Assembly (NCBI GenBank): GCA_003527965.1
Contig: DPVY01000345.1
Coordinates: 1 to 13,431 of the forward strand
DNA length: 13,431 nt
DNA from: Fidelibacterota bacterium
Lineage (GTDB): Bacteria > Fidelibacterota > UBA2242
Direction of reading: 5' to 3'
Positions 1-6,579 of the stretch are shown one piece after another. Positions within the stretch are counted from its first letter, which is position 1. Each line of letters begins with the position of its first letter. The notes under the pieces are model-generated. The model was given only the letters and a program-made list of their open reading frames with translations. It ran no database searches and was not told where the DNA came from. Position numbers and translations under genes: made by a program.

Positions 1-91
1 CAACTATTTTAGGACAAGACACCAAACCGCGGAATTTTCCTGTTGACATGTCTAAAAAATATCTCTAATATCTGAATGGCAATGAATGAAA

Positions 92-168
92 TATTAACAG
101 GTTATAAAAACAGGCTAATTCAAAAAAGATACAGTATGAGTAGCCTTCAAAAAATATTTAAACGAGCA
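92..168. other. possible decayed attC-like site
   Basis: The left arm, beginning TAAC at 95-98 and running through GGTTATAAAAACAGGC, resembles the left arm of the clearer attC at 1679-1704 (TAACACGTGG-TATAAAAAATAGGC). An AGGCTA at 112-117 can pair with TAGCCT at 141-146, and AACG at 161-164 sits where the right-hand AACG|TT would be. The bases after it are AGC rather than TTA, so the recombination point would be degraded. The rest of 1-316 holds no gene or clear signal that I can see. Confidence 0.3.
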
Positions 169-250
169 CTATTTAAAAGTGGAATTAATAAAAAAGTCCC
201 ATAGATTATTTGGAAATATAATTATGATAAAAGGTAGACATACACAAACG

Positions 251-540
251 TTGTCTGAAATTACTGGGCAAGAGATTAAAATAAATATAATAAATAAAAT
301 TTAAAAAGGTGAAATTATGGGAAAAGAACGAAATACTAAAAAAGATATTAAAAAGAAGCCAGCAAAGTCTATAAAAGAAAAAAGGAAAGAAAAAAAAGAT
401 AAAAAAATTACAAAATAATAATATGCCCAGTAACATCAGACAACACGGCATATCTGCGGCGTTCGGCTGAAGCCTCACTTGGGCTTCGCCACATTTTTCC
501 TTCCCGTTGGTCAGGAAAAACGTCAGATATGCCGGAAACG
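251..540 (+). mobile_element. integron gene cassette 1 (small lysine-rich ORF plus attC)
   Basis: The cassette is bounded by AACG|TTGT at 250/251 and AACG|TTAC at 540/541, the G|TT crossover positions of attC sites. The first 20 bases (251-270, with G250) are an inverted copy of 424-444, the outer left arm of the attC at its own 3' end, with 19 of 21 positions matching. If the segment is joined end to end as a circle, the two arms form one long attC hairpin continuous with the 446-456/524-534 stem. This is the expected signature of an excisable cassette and fixes both ends. It encodes one short protein (317-418). No integrase gene is visible in the window. Confidence 0.72.
317..418 (+). CDS. 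33-residue lysine-rich protein, cassette-borne
   Basis: This is a short reading frame starting ATG-GGA-AAA-GAA and ending TAA. A plausible ribosome binding site (AAAAAGGTG at 303-311) lies 5-6 nt upstream. The product begins MGKERNTKKDIKKKPAKS and is more than 40 percent Lys, highly basic, with no membrane segment or Cys; it is probably disordered or a single helix. It is the only gene in cassette 1. From memory, similar tiny Lys-rich MGKERxxKKExKKKPAK proteins are found scattered in bacterial genomes and cassette arrays, but I cannot confirm this by search. Function is unknown; nucleic-acid or ribosome binding is only a guess from charge. The AT-rich composition means chance Lys codons are common, but the ribosome binding site, the fit inside the cassette and the sensible stop support it. 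Confidence 0.6.
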   Translation: MGKERNTKKDIKKKPAKSIKEKRKEKKDKKITK

Positions 541-546
541 TTACAA
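424..546 (+). other. attC recombination site of cassette 1
   Basis: R'' is AGACAAC (438-444), the exact complement of GTTGTCT at 250-256, the upstream end of the same cassette. The inner stem is CGGCATATCTG (446-456) with CAGATATGCCG (524-534), 11 of 11 pairs. R' in the linear form is GTTACAA (540-546), with crossover expected after G540. Between the arms lie two further hairpins: GAAGCC/GGCTTC (469-474, 482-487) and TTTTTCCT/AGGAAAAA (494-501, 513-520). The total length of about 110-120 bp and the branched top are within the known attC range. Confidence 0.72.
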
Positions 547-1799
547 TCTATTTAAAAAAAAGACAGCAACAAGGATAAATTACAATGACAATGAAAGAAA
601 TTGAGAACATATTAAAAGAAACTCTTGGACAGGTAATTGAATTTCGGGCAGACTATGTTTCAAATGAACAGGCTGTAAGGACTCAATTAATTGAGCCGAT
701 TTTGAATGTACTTGGTTGGAAAACTTCTAATCCAAAATTTGTTAGACCGAATGCACCAGACGAAGATGGAAAAATACCTGACTATACTTTATTGAAAAAC
801 GGTAAAACGACTTTGATTGTTGAAGCAAAGAATTTATCAATTGACTTGCAAGACAAAAAAATTATTGACCAACTTGCAAATTATTGTTTCAAATCGGGAA
901 TTGATTTTGGAGTATTGACAAATGGAGTAAAATGGCTTCTTTTCAAAACCTTTGAGAAAAACCCCAAAGACAGAATTGTTTGGCAAGTTGACATTGAAAA
1001 CGATAAAATTGAATATGTTGCGAGAAGTTTATCGTCATTTGCTTACTCAAACATTGACACATTAGATACATTATTGAAAAAAAGCAAGTTGCTTGACAAC
1101 GGTTGGAAAACATTGATTGAATCAACGGAAAGCATTGTAACAATAATATCACAAAAACTTTTAGAGAAAATAAAATCAACTGAACCAACTTTCAAAATTG
1201 ACCCTAATGATTTAAAAACCTTTACAAAAGGAAAAATTGAAGAACTGTTTGAATTGACTGAAATCGAAGAAGAAGAAGAAAAAGCCGATGAAAACGGTTC
1301 TGTCCAAACAGAATCTGAATTTGCAGAAGTTGAAGATGTGATATTTAAAAGACATCAAAAGAATAAAATTAGAAAAAAAATATCAGTAACATTCCCTGAC
1401 AAAACAGTTGTCAAAAACAGAAAAGTTGTTGATACATTCGTCGAATCAATTAAAAAAATTGGACCAGAGAAAGTTTTACCACTAAATTTGTATAGAGCAG
1501 GTGTAGCAATCGTATCTGAAACAAAGGACGACTTTTACAACCAACACAAAATCGGAAAATATTGGATTATGGTTCATTCTTCAACTAAGGATAAAATTGC
1601 TGTTCTCAATGAAATAAACGAGAAATTGAACTTGAAATTGGTAATTGAAACATATACGAATGAAAGATAAACATCTTGTAACACGTGGTATAAAAAATAG
1701 GCGAGACAGTAGTAAATTCAAGGGTTGTAGCCCGCTTCAATATTCTTATAAATTGAAATATTTGTGCTTCGAAATCGCTTACTTTTCATATACTTAACG
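541..1799 (+). mobile_element. integron gene cassette 2 (nuclease-like gene plus attC)
   Basis: This cassette begins right after the crossover of attC 1 (G540|T541) and ends at AACG|TTAC at 1799/1800. Its first bases, GTTACAA with G540, are the perfect complement of TTGTAAC at 1676-1682, the R'' of its own 3' attC. The sequence actually following the cassette (GTTACAT, 1799-1805) matches one base less well. That is the expected pattern for a cassette inserted as a circle. It holds one gene, 585-1670, which fills it almost completely. The right boundary lies 27 nt from the end of the minus-strand transporter operon, so the array appears to have grown up to the operon's 3' end. Confidence 0.72.
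585..1670 (+). CDS. HsdR-N-like PD-(D/E)XK nuclease domain protein, cassette-borne
   Basis: The 361-residue soluble protein has an N-terminal region (about 1-150) resembling the type I restriction enzyme R-protein N-terminal domain (HSDR_N/HSDR_N_2). The signature NEQAVRTQLIEPILNVLGW (27-45) precedes a PD-(D/E)XK core with PD at 65-66 and E80-A-K82, all catalytic positions present. A middle helical and very acidic segment follows (EIEEEEEKADE, around 227-237). The C-terminal ~80 residues contain a motif around HSSTKDKIAVLNEINEKL that I do not assign. There is no helicase/ATPase domain, so it is not a full HsdR, and no methylase or specificity subunit is nearby. AAGGA at 571-575 lies 9 nt before ATG 585; a second ATG at 591 is an alternative start. 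As the sole gene of an integron cassette it may be a standalone defence nuclease; that role is inference. Confidence 0.8.
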   Translation: MTMKEIENILKETLGQVIEFRADYVSNEQAVRTQLIEPILNVLGWKTSNPKFVRPNAPDEDGKIPDYTLLKNGKTTLIVEAKNLSIDLQDKKIIDQLANYCFKSGIDFGVLTNGVKWLLFKTFEKNPKDRIVWQVDIENDKIEYVARSLSSFAYSNIDTLDTLLKKSKLLDNGWKTLIESTESIVTIISQKLLEKIKSTEPTFKIDPNDLKTFTKGKIEELFELTEIEEEEEKADENGSVQTESEFAEVEDVIFKRHQKNKIRKKISVTFPDKTVVKNRKVVDTFVESIKKIGPEKVLPLNLYRAGVAIVSETKDDFYNQHKIGKYWIMVHSSTKDKIAVLNEINEKLNLKLVIETYTNER

Positions 1800-1805
1800 T
1801 TACAT
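1676..1805 (+). other. attC recombination site of cassette 2
   Basis: R'' TTGTAAC (1676-1682) pairs with R' GTTACAT (1799-1805) at six consecutive positions. An imperfect stem joins 1683-1704 (CGTGGTATAAAAAATAGGCGA) to 1775-1798, with GCGA/TCGC at its top and unpaired extra bases, as usual in attC sites. The central part 1705-1774 contains further small complementary pieces (CAAT/ATTG). Crossover is expected at G1799|T1800. The site starts 5 nt after the stop of the nuclease gene and ends 21 nt before the stop codon of the minus-strand porin-like gene. Confidence 0.68.
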
Positions 1806-1826
1806 GAAATTGGCAGTTTTTCACTC

Positions 1827-3119
1827 TCAAAAATCATAAACGATTTTCAGATAAACATTATCATTCCGATCGAATTGACCGAAAATAGTGTCGCTGCCAC
1901 CGCCGAGAATATCAAAACCGGTTGTGATTGTAAAGCTGTCCGAATATTTCCAGTCCACTGCGATACGGGACAGGTAAGATTCGCTGGTAATATTATACAG
2001 CGTCAGCCATAATGGTAAAATCGTTTCATTGGCAAACCTGCCTCTCAGCATCAACGAACCGATAGAATTCAGCTCATCGTCCATCAGATTGTTATCATAA
2101 TCCAGAATGCGTTCCCGGATTGCCTGTACGCCTATATCAATTTCACCGGTAAGTTGATAATCGACACCGATCATGCCCTGCAGAAAGGGTTTCTTTACCA
2201 GAAGACCATCGTATATTTTGGTCATATCCTGTGTGTCAAAATACCGGTTCGGATAATAGCCGCCTTCTCCCCGAAAGACAAATGTTCCCACCGGACGCGA
2301 AAAATTCATTCCGTAGAAATTGATCCAGGGATGGGTCGGTTTCAAATTCATTTGTGACGGTAAACCAATAGCATTATACACTAACTGTTTCTCTATCACC
2401 GGTTTATCTTCCCGCACTTTCAGGTAAATTAGCGAGATATCCGTACCAAGCAAAAAGGTGTTAAATTTGAACCCGTATTCCATTCTACGTAATGAGTTTT
2501 GCGAGAGGATGTCCTCTTGATAATTCATCGGAATAGGTATAGTTACAAACTGTTCCCCTGCTGGTACTGTAATGTTAAAGGAATCCGGTCGCTGAAATGC
2601 CCAGTCGCCGGTCAGCGCCATTTTCATGGGTTTAAATTCGGGAATCATCAGAATTTCCAGAGAATGGTTGCCGTGATGCAGTTTAGTGTTGAGCATAGTT
2701 GTCGCCATGCGGATATCATCAAAATCCTGCAGCAGAAAATAGGACAGATCCAGCGGATTGACAATGTCATTGATAAAATATCCGTCGGCTTTCCCCCAGA
2801 CGACCTGTTGTTTCCCGATCCGGAAGTCTATCCAGGAGCTGTAAATGTCCAGGTATAGTTCTCTGAGATTCAGAGTAGTCTGGCTGCCGGCAGTAGCATC
2901 GTTTAGAAAATCTACCGACGCATATCCATAAATATTATCGCCCCGGAGCTCGGAATTCAACCTCAGCCGATTCCGCAGCATCATTGCATCGTTGGGTTCT
3001 TTGAGGCGGAACGCACCGTGATTACGGAAAAATCCGTGTAATTCTACCTCGCTATAGACCGGCTCCAAAAGTATCAATACAACAAATACTATCGAAAAAA
3101 AAGTAGCGTTAATTCTCAT
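1827..3119 (-). CDS. DUF1302-like outer-membrane beta-barrel protein
   Basis: The 430-residue protein has a Sec signal peptide (hydrophobic core 8-19, likely cleavage after VYS, 23). The rest is alternating amphipathic strands with many Tyr/Gly/Asn and ends in YDF, the C-terminal aromatic typical of BAM-folded barrels. Residues 99-125 (FRIGKQQVVWGKADG...NPLDL) carry the G-x-Q-x-x-x-W-G plus later N-P-x-D-L pattern of DUF1302 and related porin-like proteins. It is the last gene of the operon; its ATG overlaps the TGA of the LolA-like gene (ATGA), implying translational coupling. Context suggests it is the outer-membrane partner of the MMPL/RND pumps, either an exit channel or a lipid receiver. 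Substrate is unknown. No terminator hairpin follows; attC 2 starts about 20 nt beyond the stop. Confidence 0.82.
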   Translation of the reverse strand: MRINATFFSIVFVVLILLEPVYSEVELHGFFRNHGAFRLKEPNDAMMLRNRLRLNSELRGDNIYGYASVDFLNDATAGSQTTLNLRELYLDIYSSWIDFRIGKQQVVWGKADGYFINDIVNPLDLSYFLLQDFDDIRMATTMLNTKLHHGNHSLEILMIPEFKPMKMALTGDWAFQRPDSFNITVPAGEQFVTIPIPMNYQEDILSQNSLRRMEYGFKFNTFLLGTDISLIYLKVREDKPVIEKQLVYNAIGLPSQMNLKPTHPWINFYGMNFSRPVGTFVFRGEGGYYPNRYFDTQDMTKIYDGLLVKKPFLQGMIGVDYQLTGEIDIGVQAIRERILDYDNNLMDDELNSIGSLMLRGRFANETILPLWLTLYNITSESYLSRIAVDWKYSDSFTITTGFDILGGGSDTIFGQFDRNDNVYLKIVYDF

Positions 3120-3913
3120 TGCACTCTGCCCCTCTGTAAGGTTGTTGTTGTGAATATCTGATCCTTCATTTCGCTGTTAAATCTGACTTCTATAATCTCG
3201 ATTTTTGTCTGATGCTTTTTACTCAGGTTATCCATAAATAACAGATGAGGCGTCCAGATCTTATCGACTTCTCGTATATCTGATATTGTCAGCGCTTTTT
3301 GCAATTGTTTATTCTTATCATAAAATTCCACTTTAGCAGTTATCCATTTATCCGGAATCACCCAGGCGATTTTCTTACTGTATTGATCATCTTTATCAAC
3401 CGGAACAGATTCGATTTTATAGCATTCGACGCCATCAAGTTCCTCTTTACCCAGCAATATATGGGTGTCATCATCAACATTGCGCCCGCCCATATCGTCA
3501 TAGGTAAAATCGGTTCCCATAAAATATTCGTTTTTACTTTCCCCGGCGATGCGCCGGATTTTTTTCAATGCCGGCAGATACAGCCAGCGATCATCTTCTT
3601 TCCCAACATCCGTATAACTCCACAGCAGAAGCCCCGTTCCACGGATATCCGCCGGTGATTCAAAAAATATCAACGATTTAGAATCAAGCCCTTTTTCACC
3701 GTTAAAAGATTTTTCATATCTGACGACATCACGCACCCGGGTTTTGCCTTTTTTATTTATCAAGGTCATCCTGCTCTTATTGTATTCCGTTTTGACCTCT
3801 CCGCGCTCGTCCACTTTCAGCATAATATCCCTACCGCTTAATTGGGCATAAGACGTTTGAGCGATAATAACAGTAACTAATCCAATGACGAACATAGATC
3901 CAATACGTTTCAT
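3116..3913 (-). CDS. LolA-like periplasmic outer-membrane lipoprotein-sorting protein
   Basis: The 265-residue protein has a clear signal peptide (hydrophobic 8-19, cleavage near SYA, 23). The mature part reads like the LolA_like family often annotated 'outer membrane lipoprotein-sorting protein': GRDIMLKVDERGEVKTEYNKSRM at the start, then FESPADIRGTGLLLWSY, DRWLYLPALKKIRRI and GTDFTYDDM. These are hallmark segments of a one-sided half-barrel that shields acyl chains. No lipobox is present, so it should be soluble in the periplasm. Members of this family sit beside MMPL/RND pumps in many genomes, distinct from housekeeping LolA. It starts at ATG 3913 with AAAAGGAG upstream, inside the end of pump 2, whose TGA overlaps the start (ATGA). 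Its own TGA overlaps the next ATG. The likely job is carrying a lipid-like substrate from pump to outer membrane (inference). Confidence 0.85.
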   Translation of the reverse strand: MKRIGSMFVIGLVTVIIAQTSYAQLSGRDIMLKVDERGEVKTEYNKSRMTLINKKGKTRVRDVVRYEKSFNGEKGLDSKSLIFFESPADIRGTGLLLWSYTDVGKEDDRWLYLPALKKIRRIAGESKNEYFMGTDFTYDDMGGRNVDDDTHILLGKEELDGVECYKIESVPVDKDDQYSKKIAWVIPDKWITAKVEFYDKNKQLQKALTISDIREVDKIWTPHLLFMDNLSKKHQTKIEIIEVRFNSEMKDQIFTTTTLQRGRVQ

Positions 3914-6192
3914 CTCCCACTCCTTTTACTAAAAATGAATTTTGGTTTGATAATGACCAGCAATGCCGGCATCACCGATAAAGCGCCGAGCAAGCATGCG
4001 GCTATGGAAAACACAATCAGAAACCCAAAGAAATATATCGGCAAAAATCCCGAAACCAATAATACGCAAAAGCCGACAATAACGGACAGGGCATTATAAA
4101 TAATCCCTTTTCCGCTGGTTGTTAATGTTCGCAGCACTGCTTCCTGGGCGGTGGCGCCAGCCTGAACTTCCGACCGGAAGCGGTACAGAAAATGGATCGT
4201 ATAGTCAATTCCCACCCCGATCATAATGCTGGACAGCATCGCCGTAGCTACATTTAATTCAATTCCAAGGTGTCCCATCAGACCGAAAACTACAATTATC
4301 GCGCCGGTCAGCGGAACGATCGACAATAAACCGCCAATAATTGATCGAAAAATAAGCGCACATAATGTACTCACTAAAGCAATCGACAAAATCAGGCTGC
4401 GCATCTGACCACGGACAACCATATCCACTAATTCTCCGACAATCGCCACAAAACCGGTTACAACGGGAAAATTATCCTCGACCAGTTCCGTTTTGATAAA
4501 TTGACGGACATCTTTTAATAGTTTTAGCATAGAAACGGAGCTGGTCTCGTTGACCCTTGCTAAAATCTGAGCCTGGGAATATTCATAATCCACGAACTGA
4601 CTCAAATCATCTTCATCGCCGGATATTGAAAACAGCAGTAAATACTGAGCCACGGCGTTCCGGGTTTCCGGTAAAATTTCATATTGAAGACTGTCGCCGT
4701 GAAAAGCCCGGTTCATTTTTTTTAATTGGTCATTAATAGATATCGTCCGGGAAACAGTCGGTTCTTTTTCGAGATAATCGACCAATTCTTCCATTTTATG
4801 TAAAAATGCGGGATCTTTGATATCCCCTTCCGCCCTGATACTTAGCTGAGCCGAGCCGCCAAAATATTTGTCGATAATATCATTGCTGACGCGAATCTCC
4901 GACGATTTCCTGAAATAGTGCATTGGATTGGTATCTACTTTTATTTTGGGAATACCGGTGGCAATCAGAATAATAAAAATCAAACTGCCGGTCAGATAGA
5001 CTTTGCGGTGCCGGATAAAGAATTGACCCCATCCGGTCAAAAGTTTATTCATCCCCTTTGAATTTCCATCCTGCTTCAGGATCATCGGAAAATCCAATAA
5101 CTTAAGAGCCGCCGGGACAAAGGTCACACTGAGAAGAAAGGCTAAAATAATTCCAAAAGATGCCAGCAGCCCCAATTGTCTTGCCGGTGGCAGCAGATGG
5201 GACTGTAAACTTAAAAATCCGACAACCGTTGTAATTCCCGCCAGGAATATGGGTGTTTGTAAATGATCCAGGGTCTTGCGCAGGATGGAATTTTTATCTT
5301 TCGTCCGGCTTAAATTATACTCTTCATAATAATGGGCGATTATATGGATACTGTAATCATTGGCAATCGCAATTAACATCACCGGAATCAATATACTGAT
5401 AAAACTGAATTTAATTCCCAGCAACGCCATAACACCCAGCGTATTCACAATACTCATGATTACTACGGCAAAAGGCAGGAAAGCGCCCACCCAACTTTTA
5501 AAACTGAAAATTAACAGGAAGATCATTAAGACAATTCCAAGGGGCAGCAACCTTTTCATGTCCGATTGCATCGTTCGGGAAGTCTCCCAACGAGTCAGGG
5601 GCAATCCGGCCAGGTGAATCTCTTCGGGTCCTTCATATTTATTTTTCAGCGCTGTAAATAATCGATAGGTCGTCTCATCGGAAATATTTCCGTTAGCGCC
5701 CGATAATGCCGCAATAATCGACGTGCGCTGAAAATCCCGGGAAACAATGTTGCCGTACAACAAATCATCGGCGCTTACTTTTTGCCTGAGTATCTCCCGC
5801 TCCAGCTCGTTCTCCGGCAGATTTTCAATCAGGTCACGCACCTCAAAGCCGTTTTCGGTACCTTTGAGCTCAAAGGCATTCGTCAACGACATTACCCGGT
5901 CAACTGCTGGTAGATTCTCGATTTCATCACTCATTTGTTGAATCTTAGACAGAGTTGCATAGCTGAAGATATCATCGGATTTAATTGATAATATTATCAG
6001 TTCCGAGCCGCCGAAGATATCCTCAATTTCATTAATAGACCGGATTATCTTCTGGTCTTCGGGCAGCATGGATTTTATATCGGAATCAATCACAATATCA
6101 GGAATATTCCATCCCATTAATACCGTTATAAACAGGCAGAACGCTATCACTGTCCTGGGATAGGACATCACGAAATTAATCCAGGATTTCAT
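3910..6192 (-). CDS. MMPL/RND-family transporter 2
   Basis: The 760-residue inner-membrane RND protein of the MMPL/sterol-sensing-domain type has two repeats. Each has one helix, a ~180-residue periplasmic domain, then five helices. Both halves keep the intramembrane Asp: AND279-Y-SIHI in the first and GIGVGID663-YTIHFLYR in the second (mid-helix residues thought to relay protons). It is collinear with transporter 1 over nearly the whole length, so the pair arose by duplication. I chose ATG 6192 (MKSWINFVMSYPR) because transporter 1 begins MKTWINIVLSYPR. The frame extends to a GTG at 6231, adding 13 residues that have no counterpart. No strong ribosome binding site marks either start. Its 3' end overlaps the LolA-like gene by 4 nt. 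It probably exports or transfers a hydrophobic molecule; substrate unknown. Confidence 0.88.
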   Translation of the reverse strand: MKSWINFVMSYPRTVIAFCLFITVLMGWNIPDIVIDSDIKSMLPEDQKIIRSINEIEDIFGGSELIILSIKSDDIFSYATLSKIQQMSDEIENLPAVDRVMSLTNAFELKGTENGFEVRDLIENLPENELEREILRQKVSADDLLYGNIVSRDFQRTSIIAALSGANGNISDETTYRLFTALKNKYEGPEEIHLAGLPLTRWETSRTMQSDMKRLLPLGIVLMIFLLIFSFKSWVGAFLPFAVVIMSIVNTLGVMALLGIKFSFISILIPVMLIAIANDYSIHIIAHYYEEYNLSRTKDKNSILRKTLDHLQTPIFLAGITTVVGFLSLQSHLLPPARQLGLLASFGIILAFLLSVTFVPAALKLLDFPMILKQDGNSKGMNKLLTGWGQFFIRHRKVYLTGSLIFIILIATGIPKIKVDTNPMHYFRKSSEIRVSNDIIDKYFGGSAQLSIRAEGDIKDPAFLHKMEELVDYLEKEPTVSRTISINDQLKKMNRAFHGDSLQYEILPETRNAVAQYLLLFSISGDEDDLSQFVDYEYSQAQILARVNETSSVSMLKLLKDVRQFIKTELVEDNFPVVTGFVAIVGELVDMVVRGQMRSLILSIALVSTLCALIFRSIIGGLLSIVPLTGAIIVVFGLMGHLGIELNVATAMLSSIMIGVGIDYTIHFLYRFRSEVQAGATAQEAVLRTLTTSGKGIIYNALSVIVGFCVLLVSGFLPIYFFGFLIVFSIAACLLGALSVMPALLVIIKPKFIFSKRSGR

Positions 6193-6234
6193 CGACAATC
6201 TTTCTCTTTTTCCAAAACAAAAACATACCACGAA

Positions 6235-6579
6235 CTATTTTGATTTATTTTTCGGTTGGGTTTTTCGACCCCAGATCGCCATCATCAGGGGCGGGGTCAG
6301 TACAATTGCCAGTAAAAAGGCTTTTAGAAAATTCTTCTTATTTTTGAATTCGGCTATCCCGGCGACCTGCAGGCAAATCACGAGATAGACCACTATGATG
6401 ATACTTAAATTGTTGACACAAAACCTGCCAATAACCAACCACCAGTCGGTACTGTAGTCCGGCAAATCAACAAACCAGTGATAAAGTCTTACGATCCCTT
6501 TTATCAGCCAGTAAACAACAATTCCGGCTGAAATCAGAAATAGCGCTCTTGATAGACACTTATCCAAAATTAACTTCAT
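6235..6579 (-). CDS. small three-helix membrane protein between the two pumps
   Basis: The 114-residue protein has three predicted membrane segments, roughly 9-30, 54-76 and 84-104, and a basic tail (GRKTQPKNKSK). I do not recognise a family. Its ATG (6579) lies inside the end of transporter 1 (20-nt overlap) and is preceded by GGAG 7 nt upstream, so translation is likely coupled. It precedes transporter 2 by about 42 nt from the chosen start. Position and size suggest an accessory subunit or assembly factor of one of the pumps, but nothing in the sequence proves this. Confidence 0.75.
   Translation of the reverse strand: MKLILDKCLSRALFLISAGIVVYWLIKGIVRLYHWFVDLPDYSTDWWLVIGRFCVNNLSIIIVVYLVICLQVAGIAEFKNKKNFLKAFLLAIVLTPPLMMAIWGRKTQPKNKSK

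Noticed and set aside
206..478. 90-codon minus-strand frame rich in Phe and Leu
   Set aside because: It is the antisense of the Lys-rich ORF and poly-A stretches, and it runs into the attC arms; no ribosome binding site. It is a shadow.
1764..2012. 82-codon plus-strand frame crossing the cassette/operon boundary
   Set aside because: It is antisense to the porin-like gene and starts inside attC 2; composition gives no protein-like pattern.
2499..2858. 119-codon plus-strand frame
   Set aside because: Antisense to the DUF1302-like gene, which has a signal peptide, family motif and operon overlap.
6193..6231. GTG start giving transporter 2 thirteen more residues
   Set aside because: The extra residues have no match in the collinear paralogue, which starts at the equivalent of ATG 6192; kept only as an alternative.
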